Made by a program: the position numbers and the translations under genes
Notes under the pieces: generated by a model
Databases searched by the model: none
Seen by the model: the letters and a program-made list of their open reading frames with translations, nothing else
Told to the model about the DNA's origin: nothing
Shown: positions 33,414 through 43,415 of the stretch, piece after piece
Position numbering within the stretch: position 1 is the stretch's first letter
Layout: every line of letters begins with the position of its first letter
Source of the DNA: Anodontia alba
Taxonomy: Eukaryota > Mollusca > Bivalvia > Lucinida > Lucinidae
Length of the DNA stretch: 64,000 nt
Direction of reading: 5' to 3'
Assembly: GCA_964016985.1 (NCBI GenBank)
Contig: OZ024829.1
Coordinates: 74,413,610 to 74,477,609 of the forward strand

Positions 33414-34600
33414 TATCCCCACAGTTTTTTAAAAAAAAGTGGTGTGGATATTCTTAACGCCTCCATCTGTCCGTCCATCCGTATATGCCCACGACATTCT
33501 AGGATTAGGGTTCGAGTAGAATTTGACATTATGAGGTTCATTACATTTATTCCGTCATTGTGGGGTTAAAATTGACATTGTAAGGGGTTGAAAATTTGCA
33601 CTGTGGGATTTTTCTGTGCGTCCATCAGACCGTGAGTCCGTCGTCCATCCATTTGTCTATCATACTATCTCCTCCTAAACCACTGGGCTGAATTCAACAA
33701 AACTTACTTCCCCTCATGGTAAGGGTGTGCAAGAGCAACATTTTTTTTCCATGCATCTGTTGTCCGTCCATCTGTCCATCAAGCTATCTCCTCCCAAACC
33801 ACTGGGTGGAATTCAACCAAACTTGCTACATCACTTCCCCTCAAGGGTGTGTGAGAGCTAACATTATTTTTTGTGTGTCGATCGTCCGTCTATCTGTCCA
33901 TCATACTATCTCCTCTTAAACCGCTGGGCAGAATTCAACCAAACTTGCTACATTACTTCACCTCATGGTTGGGGCGTGCGAGAGCAATATTATTTTTCTG
34001 TGTGTCTGTCCATCCATGCATCTGTCGTCCATCCATCTGTCTGTCACATTATTACCTCCTAAACCACTGGGCAGATTATTCAACCAAACTTGCTACATCT
34101 TTCCCCCTCATGGTAAGGGTGTGCGAGAGCAACATTTTTTTTCCGTGCATCCGTCGCCCATCAATCTGTCCGTTACGCTATCTCTTCCTAAACCACTGGG
34201 CGGAATTCAACCAAACTTGCTACGTCACTTCCTCTCATGTTAAGGGTGTGCTAGAGCAACATTATTTTTCTGTGCATCCGTCATCTGTTCATCTGTCCGT
34301 CATGCTATCTCCTCCTAAACCAAAGAGTGGAATTCAACCAAACTTGCTACATCACTTCCCCTCATGGTAAGGGTGTGCGAGAGCAATATTATTTTTCCAT
34401 TCATCTGTCTGGCATCTGTCCTTTCTGTCCATCATGCTATCTCCTCCTAAACCACTGGGCGGAATTTAACCAAACTTGCTACATGACCTTCCCTCATGGT
34501 AAGGGTGTTGGAGATCAAGTCCATCTATCTGTCATGCTACTAGCAACATTAGCAAAGAGTGTGGGGATTTGTGATGGCACACCATCGACTATGCATTCTA
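33414..34600 (-). repeat. 127-bp tandem array element, reverse orientation (family L)
   Basis: The hairpin end TTATCCCCACAG...GTGGTGTGGATA lies at the left (33415-33450), followed by TCCGTCCATCCGT, the reverse complement of the usual GGACGGA tract. Hence it is on the minus strand. Units contain AAACCACTGGGCGGAATTCA, CCAAACTTGCTACATCACTT, CCCCTCATGGTAAGGGTGTG and GAGAGCAACATTATTTTTC. AAGGGTGTG recurs at 34115, 34242, 34369 and 34501. RPSVCPS-like frames are artefacts. Confidence 0.7.
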
Positions 34601-35109
34601 GTTTATTTTTTTTTTTTTTTAGTTGGTTAAAGAATACATGCATCTACAAGTAGATTCAACAGGCCCCTCTTGTTCAGATACATGTCTGTTAATAGCTTAA
34701 TTGGTTTGTTTTCACCACTTTGCCGAAGGTGTGAAAAATGTCAGGTTTCATCCTGGTTCCTAATTTCTTTCAGGTTTACCTTTTGTTTTCATAAAAAATT
34801 TACTAAACTTTTGGATTTATGTAAGTGTACTTCATTTTGTTATAAAACAGGTATTTGATAATTGATTTTTGGATACAGCATCACTTTCTTACTGAAATTT
34901 GCAATATTTTCTAGGGTTTTCAGCATGCTCAATTTAAGAACTGCCAGAGCAAAATTTTGAGAAATCAGAACCTCACATAATATTTGGCCTTGGGTGGCCT
35001 AGCAGTTAGTGCACTTGACTTTAAAGGGGGGATATTATTGGTTCTAATCCTGCTCTGGTTGAACAATTTTAGACCATTAGTACCCTTATTATCCCCACGC
35101 TTTTTTAAA
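34601..35109. other. spacer with family L fragment at right edge
   Basis: A T run lies at about 34607-34620. CCTTATTATCCCCACGCTTTTTT at 35079-35105 is another family L terminus, cut off by the SF1 element starting at 35110. No gene. Confidence 0.4.
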
Positions 35110-36990
35110 CAAGAGGCCCATGGGCCACGGGTCGCTCACCTGAGTGACATAGCCACTGCAGATATGCAGATGTTATGCAACATTTTTCCAATCCTGTCAT
35201 CGCAACTAATGAAAAGATCATCATTTAAGCAGTTCTTTATTTTGAAGAAGATATATGGCATGCCAGTCAATTGAGCGTGATCATTTGAACAAACTCTAAA
35301 TGGCAGCCAGCTTGGATTTACGATCGGCACAATTTTAGCTATTTTTGATCTACGAGTCACCCCAATGCTTCCTACCAAGTTTCGAGTCAACTGGCCTTTC
35401 AGTTCAGGAGAAGAGGCGAAAAATAGATTTTCAAGATGGCTGCCATGGCGGCCATCTTGGATATATGCGATTGGCACGATTTTAGCTATTTTTGATCTAC
35501 AAGTCACCCCAATGTCTCCTACGAAGTTTGGAGTCAATTGGCCTTTCGGTGCAGGAGAAGAAGCTAAATATAGATTTTCAAGATGGCGGCCATGGTGGCC
35601 ATATGGGATTTCTGATCTGAACGGTTTTAGCTATATTTGATCTACCAAGTCACCCTGATGCTTCCTACTAAGTTTCAAGTCAAGTGACTTTTGGGTTTAG
35701 GAGAAGAAGCGAAAAATAGATTTTCAAGATAGCTGCCATGGCGGCCATCTTGGATTTATGATCGGCATGATTTTAGCTATTTTTTATCTACAAGTCACCC
35801 AAATGCTTCCTACCAAGTTTCGAGTCAACTGGCCTTTCGGTTCAGGAGAAGAAGCGAAAAATAGATTTTCAAGATGGCTGCCATGGCGCCCATCCTAGTT
35901 TTACGATCGGCATGATTTTAGCTATTTTTGATCTACAAGTCACCCCGATGCTTCCTACCAAGTTTGGAGTCAACTGGCCTTTCGGTTCAGGAGAAGAAGC
36001 GAAAAATAGATTTTCAAGATGGCTGCAATGGCGGCCATCTTGGATTTCCGATAGGCATGATTTTAGCTATTTTTGATCTATAAGTCACCCCAATGGCTCC
36101 TACCAAGTTTGGAGTCAATAGGCTTTTGGGTTTAGGAGTAGAAGCGAAAAAATAGATTTTCAAGATGGCGGCCATGGCGGCCATCTTGGATTTCTAATCG
36201 GCACAATTTTAGCTGTTTTTGATCTACAAGTCATCCTGATGCTTCCTAGCAAGTTTGGAGTCAATTGGCCTTTCGGTTCAGGAGAAGAAGCAAAAAATAG
36301 ATTTTCAAGATGGCCGCCATGGCGGCCATCTTGGATTTCCGATCAGCATGATTTTAGCTACTTTTGATCTACAAGTCACCCTGATGCTTCCTAGCAAGTT
36401 TGGAGTCAATTGGCCTTTCGGTTCAGGACAAGAAGCGAAAACTAGATTTTCAAGATGGCGGCCATGGCGGCCATCTTGGATTTCCGATCGGCACAATTTT
36501 AGCTATTTTTGACCTACAAGTCACCCTGATGCTTCCTAGCAAGTTTGGAGTCAAATGGCTTTTCAGTTCAGGAGAAGAAGCGAAAAATAGATTTTCAAGA
36601 TGGCGGCCATGGCGGCCATTTTGGATTTCCGATCGGCACGATTTTAGCTATTCTTGATCTACAAGTCACCCTGATGGTTCCTAGCAAGTTTGGAGTCAAT
36701 TGGCCTTTCGGTTCAGGAGAAGAAGCGAAAAAAAGTTTTTCAAGATGGCCGCCATCTTGGATTTCCGATCGGAATGATTTTAGCTATTTTTGATCTACAA
36801 GTCACCCCGATGCTTCCAACCAAGTATCAAGTCAATTGGCCCAGGGGTGTAGGAGGAGTAGGATTTTAAAGCAATTGTTGACGCCGCACGACGGACGACG
36901 CACGACGCACGACGCACGACGGACGACGGACGACGGACATTGACTGACCACAATAGCTCACCATGAGCACTTCGTGCTCAGGTGAGCTAA
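35110..36990 (+). mobile_element. SF1 element, family A, about ten 145-bp units
   Basis: 5' CAAGAGGCCCATGGGCC and GCTCACCTGAG. The anchor GG(C/A)(C/T)TTT recurs at 35393, 35540, 35686, 35831, 35976, 36121, 36267, 36412, 36557 and 36702 (145-147 bp). The 3' end has an ACGACGGACGACGCACG tract (36887-36940) and the hairpin AGCTCACCATGAGC...GCTCAGGTGAGCTAA at 36990, directly abutting the next element. As 145 is 1 more than a multiple of 3, the array yields alternating peptides that look conserved but are not genes. Confidence 0.85.
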
Positions 36991-37226
36991 CAAGAGGGCC
37001 AAGATGGCATTGTATCGCTCACCTGATTACCAGACAAATTGGACTTTCAGTTCAGGAAAAAAAGTGCAAAATAGATTTGCAAGACAGCAGCCATTAGGCC
37101 ATCTTGGATTTCTTATCAGAACGATTTTAACTCTTTTTTATCTACAAGTCACCCAGATGCTTCCTACAAAGTTTAGAGTCAGCTTGCCTTTCGTTTCAGG
37201 TGAAGAAGTGAAAAATAAATTTTTAA

Positions 37227-37445
37227 CCCTTAAAATGCCACAAAAACCTGCATCTGAAAATGTCAACTGTTTATGTTGTCTGCTGAATATTCTTGCAAAC
37301 TTTTCAAACCTATTTTTGCATACAGGCAAACAGTGTGGACCATGATCAGACTGCTTCTAGGTCCACACTGTTTGCAAAAATGACTTTTAAAATCACAAGC
37401 AGATGACAAAACAGACGAAAATTGTTGTGATTGGCAGTTTAAGGG
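37227..37445. mobile_element. piggyBac-like MITE, TTAA target
   Basis: Flanked by TTAA at 37223-37226 and 37446-37449. The ends CCCTTAAAATGCCA and TGGCAGTTTAAGGG are inverted with one mismatch. It contains the palindrome GCAAACAGTGTGGACC...GGTCCACACTGTTTGC (37324-37373). TTAA duplication with CCC-starting ends is the piggyBac hallmark. No transposase. Confidence 0.85.
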
Positions 37446-37698
37446 TTAATATGGCAGCTATGGTGGCCATCTTGGATTTCCGATCAGAATGATTTTAGCT
37501 ATTTTGATTTGACTCCTATCAATTTTCAAGACAATCAGACTTTTGTTTCAGGAGAAGAAGCAAAAAATAGATTTTCAAGATGACAGCCAAATTGGATTTC
37601 CCATCAGAACAATTTTAGCTATTTTTTATCTCAAGTCACCCTGATGCTTCCTATCAAGTTTCAAGTCAACTGGCCTTTCAGTTCAGGAGAAGAAGCAA

Positions 37699-38674
37699 CT
37701 AGAGCTGGTGTTTGTAAAACACTATGCCCCCAACTGCCTGACTCTAACACTGCTTGACTCCAACACTGCTTGCCCATGACCGTAACAACAGTACAAATAT
37801 ATGAGATTTCAATGTTATTTTATCAAAGGGAAATAACTCTAAAAAATAGGAAATAATTGGGATAAGATAAAAATACGGGTCACCTATTTTTTCATGAGGA
37901 ATCAATATAGGAATTTCAAAACATTAGCATACATGGTTGTAAACTCATGCTATACACAATAAAGCAACTACATTAAATGGCCAGAAATTGTGAAGGGCCA
38001 TAACTCCAACATTTCATTTAGTTGGTTCAAAATTTAATCAGGTGATCTCCTTCTCAATCCCAATCAGTATACCAAATATTATGGTTCTGGCTTAAATACT
38101 TTTTGAGATATCTTGCTGACAAGGTCAAAATGCCTAGAACTACAAAGGGCAATAACTACGTTGACTTTTCATGGAATTCCCTAAAAAACAAATCAGGTTA
38201 TCTCCACATCATCCCCAATCAGCATATAATATTTCATGACCCTAGCTTAAGTACTTTTCGAGACATCTTGCTGACAAGGTCAAAATGCGCAGAACCGCAA
38301 AGGACCGTAACTTTATCAATATTTTCACGCAATTCTCTCAAAATATAATCAGGTAATTTACACATCATTCCCACTCACTATATCGAACTTCAAGAACTCA
38401 GCTGAAATACTTTTCAGGATATCTTGCTCACAAGATTTAATTCTGATTTTTTTCAAAGGGGCATAACTCTAAACAAACATGCTGGACAAGGTAAAAAATA
38501 CGGGTCAGCTATTTTTTCATTGGGAACCCAAATATAAAATTTCAAAACCCTAGCATGCAGGGTTCTTAAGATATGGCATGCACAAAAAAGCTTCAAGAAT
38601 GGACAAACGGACAGATAGAAAAACGAAAGCAAAATAATATGCACCATCAATTTCATTCGATACTGGGGGCATAA
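37699..38674 (+). mobile_element. SF2 element, family D, first part
   Basis: 5' CTAGAGCTG, hairpin GTGTTTGTAAAACAC, then TATGCCCCCAACT. Internal units contain GGGCCATAACTCCAAC and GACAAGGTCAAAATGCC. The 3' terminus ATATGCACC...GGGGGCATAA is at 38674 after a GGACAAACGGACAG tract. Confidence 0.65.
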
Positions 38675-40519
38675 TCAGTTCATCCACTCATCGCTACCAA
38701 TCTATTCATCAAGGCTCCAGCTTCAATAGTTTTTAGATATTTTGCTGACAAGGGAAACATGCCCAAATTTACAAAGGGCCATTACTTACGAAATATTTTT
38801 CAGAATTTACACAAAAGTTAATCAGGTCATCTACTTATCATTACCAATCAATTCACCAAGTTTCAAGTCACAAGCTCTAACAGTTTTTGAGACATTTTGC
38901 TGACAAGATAAAAATGCCCAAAATTACAATGGGCCATAACTCAATAAGTATTTTTCAAAATTTATTCAAATGTTAATCTGGTTATCTACTCATCACTGCT
39001 AGTTCATCAAGTTTCAAGGCTCTAGCTCCAACGGTTTTTGAGATATTTTGCTGACAAGGTAAAAATGCCCAAAATTACAAAGGGTCATAACTCATGAAGT
39101 ATTTTTCAGAATTTCTTCGAAAGTTAATCAGGTTATCTACTCATCATTATAAATCCATTTATTAAGTTTCAAGGCTCTAGCTCTAATAATTTTTGAGATA
39201 TTTTGCTGACAATGTAAAAATGCCCAAAATTACAAAGGGCCATAACTCAAGAAGTATTTTTCAAAATTTCTTCAAAAGTTAATCAGGTTGTCTTCTCATC
39301 ACTACCAGTCTATTCATTAAGTTTCAAGGCTCTAGCTCCAACATTTTTTGAGATATTTTGCTGAAAAGGTAAAATTGCACAAAATTACAAAGGGCCATAA
39401 CTCATGAAGTATTTTTCAGAATTTCTTCAAAAGTTAATCAGGTCATCTACTCATCACTACTATTCCATTTACTAAGTTTCAAGGCTCTAGCTTTAACAGT
39501 TTTTGCTGACAAGGTAAAAATGCCCAAAATTACAAAGGGGAATAACTCAAGCAGTATATTTCAAAATTTATTCAAAAGTTAATCAGGTTATCTACTCATC
39601 ACTACCAGTCTATTCATCAAGCTTCAAGGCTCTAGCTTCAACAGTTTTTGAGATTTTTTGCTGACTAGGTAAAAATGCCCAAAATTACAAAGGGCCATAA
39701 CTCGTGAAATATTTTTTCAGAATTTCTTCAAAAGTTAATCAGGTCATCTACTCATCACTACAAATCCACTTACTAAGTTTCAAGGCTCTAGCTCTAACAG
39801 TTTTTGAGATATTTTGCTGACAAGGTAAAAATGCCCAAAATTACAAAGGGCCATAACTCAAGAAGTATTTTTCAAACATTCTTCAAAAGTTAATCAGGTT
39901 GTCTACTCATCACTACCAGTCTATTCATCAACTTTCAAACCTCCAGCTCCAACGGTTTTTGAGATATTTTGCTGACAAGGTAAAAATGCCCAAAAATTCA
40001 AAGGGCCATAACTCATGAAGTATTTTTCAGAATTTCTTCAAAAGTTAATCAGGTCATCTACTCATCACTACAAATCCATTTACTATGTTTCAGGGCTCTA
40101 GCTCATGAAGGTATAAATGCCCAAAATTACAAAGGGCCATAAGTCAAGATATATTTTTAAAATTTCTTCAAAAGTTAATCAGGTTATCTACTCATCACTA
40201 CCAGTCTATTCATCAAGTTTCAAGGCTCTAGCTTCAATAGTTTTTGATATATTTGGCTGACAAGATTGCATCCGTATTTTTTCAAAGGGCCATAACTCAG
40301 AAAAGGGGCATAATCCTGTCAAGAAAAAAATACGTCAGCTATTTTTTCATGAGGAATCCATATAAGAAATTTCAAAACAGTAGCATTCACGGTTCTAAAG
40401 TTATGCTATGCATCAAAAATCGTGATGAACGGACGGACGGACGGAAGGATGGACGGACGGACAGACGAACAACCCAGAAGCAATATGCCCCTCCAACTTC
40501 TTTGAAGTTGGGGACATAA
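38675..40519 (+). mobile_element. SF2 element, family D, 155-bp array
   Basis: About ten units contain GTTAATCAGGTCATCTACTC, AAGTTTCAAGGCTCTAGCTC, TTTGAGATATTTTGCTGACA and AAATGCCCAAAATTACAAAG. GTTAATC anchors fall at 38817, 38972, 39123, 39278, 39433, 39578, 39734 and 39889. It ends with a GGACGGACGGACGGA tract and the hairpin CCCCTCCAACTTCTTTGAAGTTGGGGACATAA. Across 37699-40519 the host reads GAAGAAGCAA|AAAATAG with no target duplication. Confidence 0.75.
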
Positions 40520-42030
40520 AAAATAGATGTTCAAGATAGCAGCTATCTGGGATTTACGATCGGAACAATTTTAGCTCTTTTTGATCTACAAGTCACCCTG
40601 ATGCTTTCTATCAGGTTTCAAGTCAATTGGCCTTTCGGTTCAGGAGAAGAAGCGAAAAATAGATTTTCAAAATGGCTGCCACAGCGGCTATCTTGGATTT
40701 CCAATAGGAATGATTTTAGTTGTTTTTGATCTACAAGTCTCCCAAATGCTTCCTACCAAGTTTCAAGTGAATTGGCCATTTGGTTCAGGAGAAGAAGCAA
40801 TAAATAGATTTTCAAGATAGCCCCATCTCGGATTTCCGATCGGAACAATCATAGCTATTTTTAATCTACAAGTCATCCTGATGCTTCCTATCAAGTTTTA
40901 AGTCAACTGGCCTTTCGGTTCAGGATAAGAAGCGAAAAATAGACTTTCAAGATATCGGCCATGGCGGCCATCTTAGATTTCCTATTGGAACGATTTAAGC
41001 TATTTTGATCTATAAGTCACCACAATGCTTCCTACCAAGTTTCAAGTCAATTGGGCGTTTGGTTCAGGAGAAGAAGTGAAAAATAGATTTTCAAGATGGC
41101 CGCCACAGTGGCCATCTTGGATTTTGGGTCAAAACCATTTTCACTATTTTTGATTTACAAGTCACCCCAATGCTTCCTATTGAGTTATAAGTCAAGTGGC
41201 CCTTTGGTTCAGGAAAAGAAGCCAAAAATGGATTTTCAAGATGGCCACCATGGCAGCCAGCTTGGATTTCCGATTGGAACGGTTTTAGCTATTTTGATCT
41301 ACAAGTCACCACAAAGCTTCCCAACAAGTTTCAAGTCAATTGGCCTTTTGGTTCAGGAGAAGAAGCGAAAAATAGATTTTCAAGATGGCCTCCACGGGGG
41401 CCATCTAGGAATTCAGATCGGAGCGATTTTAGTTATTTTTGATCTACAGGTCACCCCGATACTTCCTACCAAGTTTCAAGTCAATTGGCCTTTAGGCTCA
41501 GGAGAGAAACGAAAAATAGATTTTCAAAATGGCCGCCATAATGGCCGCCATGTTGGATTTCGGATCTGAACGATTTTAGCTATTTTTTATCTACAAGTCA
41601 TCTCGATGCTTCCTACTACATTTTGAGTCAATTGGCTTTTTGGTTCAGGAGAAGAAGTGAAAAATAGATTTTCAAGATGGCCACACAGAACGATTTTAGC
41701 TATTTGTGATCTACAAGTCACTCCGCTGCTTCTACCAAGTTTCAAGTCAATTGGCCTTTTAGTTCAGGAGGAGAAACGAAAAATAGATTTTCAAGATGGC
41801 TGCCATGGCGGCCGTGTTGGATTTCAGATTGGAATGATTTTAGCTATTTTTGATCTACAAGTCACCCCAATGCTTCCTACCAAGTTTCGAGTCAATTGGC
41901 CCAGGGGTGTAGGAGGAGTAGGCTTTTAAAGCAAATTGTTGATGCTGCATGACAGATGACGCATGACGGACGATGGACACTGACCGATCACAAAAGCTCA
42001 CCTTGAGCATTTCGTGCTCAGGTGAGCTAA

Positions 42031-42600
42031 AAAGCAATGGGGATATTTTTAAAGGGAATGGCCCATAAACTAGTACTTGAAGTTTGGAATAAAGGCATTC
42101 TGTAGCTTAGCATTTTGCAACAAGTTTCATGAAAATCGACCAATCTATAAGAAAGTTATAAAGGTTAAAAAAATTGGTAATGTGAGTCCAGAACGAGGCT
42201 GTGAGTCTATGACGTCATAAACTCACAACCACAAATATCAAATAACAGCCATTCTGATGCAAGATAATTTCAGTGAATGGCCAATTAATATCCCTTTTAT
42301 TGCATATAATGAAAATTTACTCTTTTAAGAGAAAACAACTTATTCTTATGCTTGAAATTAGCGATGTTTGTTTTTCGTCACCTGACATGACCGACAAAAT
42401 GGCGGCCTCCATAGAAAGCTATTGTGAAATGTACAAAAGTCCATATCTCCTAAACTGCGCAACCGATTTACATAAATTTTGTGGCAAAATGTTTGCTTCT
42501 TTAACCCTTTTTCACTGAAGTGACAGTTAAAGTTTGTGGGCCCTTCCCTTTAATGCCTCCATCCATCCATCTGTCCATCCATCTGGCCATCTGGGCAAGT
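42031..42600 (-). repeat. family L terminus interrupted by a TTAA MITE
   Basis: GGGGATATTTTTAA at 42040 and AATGCCTCCATCCATCCATC at 42552 together match the family L end GTGGATATTCTTAACGCCTCCATC (33451-33475). They are separated by the MITE at 42053-42549. Confidence 0.6.
42053..42549. mobile_element. TTAA-flanked MITE, 497 bp
   Basis: The left end AGGGAATGGCCCATAAACT is mirrored at the right by AGTTTGTGGGCCCTTCCCT with two mismatches and an offset. TTAA is present at 42049-42052 and 42550-42553. The short frame inside (42273-42518) shows no recognised motif. Confidence 0.75.
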
Positions 42601-42990
42601 TTCATCAAGACTGGGTCAAAACTGTGACCTCTAGTGTGTTAACAAACTAATTGTTGACGACGGATGATGGACAACTGACGATGGACAGAGGGTGATCACA
42701 ATAGCTCACCCTGAGCTTTTACTCAGGTGAGCTAAAAATGGACACTGTGCAGACCCACATCATATGACAATTCAACAAATTACAGCTGAAACAATTAAGG
42801 CAGTTTCTATACAATACCCCTTAAACTGACAATGGACCCTTCTAACATCTATGATGGAAAAGTTCATCCACTGAAGATATCCAAGCAATAATGGGTAAAC
42901 AGTGGAATTGTTAAGAATGAGTATTTGATGATAATTCTGGGGTAATTTTTCTTATTTCTCCATAAAAATGTATGTGGGTTCTCATTAGGA
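42591..42990 (+). repeat. segmental duplication, copy 1 (SF1 family B 3' end plus flank)
   Basis: Matches 51776-52155 nearly base for base: CTGGGCAAGTTTCATCAAGA, the GACGACGGATGATGG tract, the hairpin ending GAGCTAA at 42735, then the non-element flank ATGGACACTGTGCAGACCCA and on into a MITE1 arm. Confidence 0.85.
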
Positions 42991-42995
42991 GTGCC

Positions 42996-43415
42996 TCATG
43001 CTATCTCCTTCATGCTATCTCCTCGTAAATCACTGGGCGGAATTCTACCAAACTTGCTACATCCCTTCCCCTCACAGTAAGGGTGTGTGAGAACAATATT
43101 ATTTTTCTGTGCATCCGTCCATTTGTCTGTCACACTATCTAGCTCCTCCTAAACCACTGGGCAGAATCCAACCAAACTTGCTACATTGCTTCCCCTCATG
43201 GTAACAGAGTACCAGAGCAACATTTTTTCTGTGCGTCTGTCCTTGCATCCTTCGTCTGTCCATCTGTCTGTCATGGTATCTCCTCCTAAACCACTGGGCG
43301 GAATTCAACCATCTTACTTCATCACTTCCCCTCTTGGTAAGGGTGTGAGAGCAACATTATTTTTCCGTGTGCCCATCAGTCCGTGCATCCATTGTCTGCC
43401 TATCTGTCCGCCACA
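42996..43415 (-). repeat. family L array, left part, interrupted by LINE
   Basis: Three units of the family L words CTATCTCCTC-TAAACCACTGG and CAACATTATTTTTC. The array resumes at 46193 after the LINE. The long frame crossing 43186-43791 is a fusion of this repeat with the LINE endonuclease and not a gene. Confidence 0.7.

Larger units (their letters stand above)
36991..42030 (+). mobile_element. SF1 element, family A, with nested MITE and SF2 elements
   Basis: 5' CAAGAGGGCCAAGATGGC and GCTCACCTGATT; 3' AGCTCACCTTGAGC...GCTCAGGTGAGCTAA at 42030. Family A units occur at 37010-37226, 37446-37698 and 40520-41930. It is interrupted by a TTAA-flanked MITE (37227-37445) and SF2 family D (37699-40519). 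Non-coding. Confidence 0.8.

Noticed and set aside
33716..34653. RPSVCPS-like frames in the 127-bp array
   Set aside because: They are translations of TCCGTCCATC-type tandem repeats.
34984..36793. Series of 60-110 residue reading frames with repeated RFSRWRPWRPSWISD-like peptides
   Set aside because: They follow the 145-bp array unit and rotate frame from unit to unit; there is no start, splice or codon-bias support.
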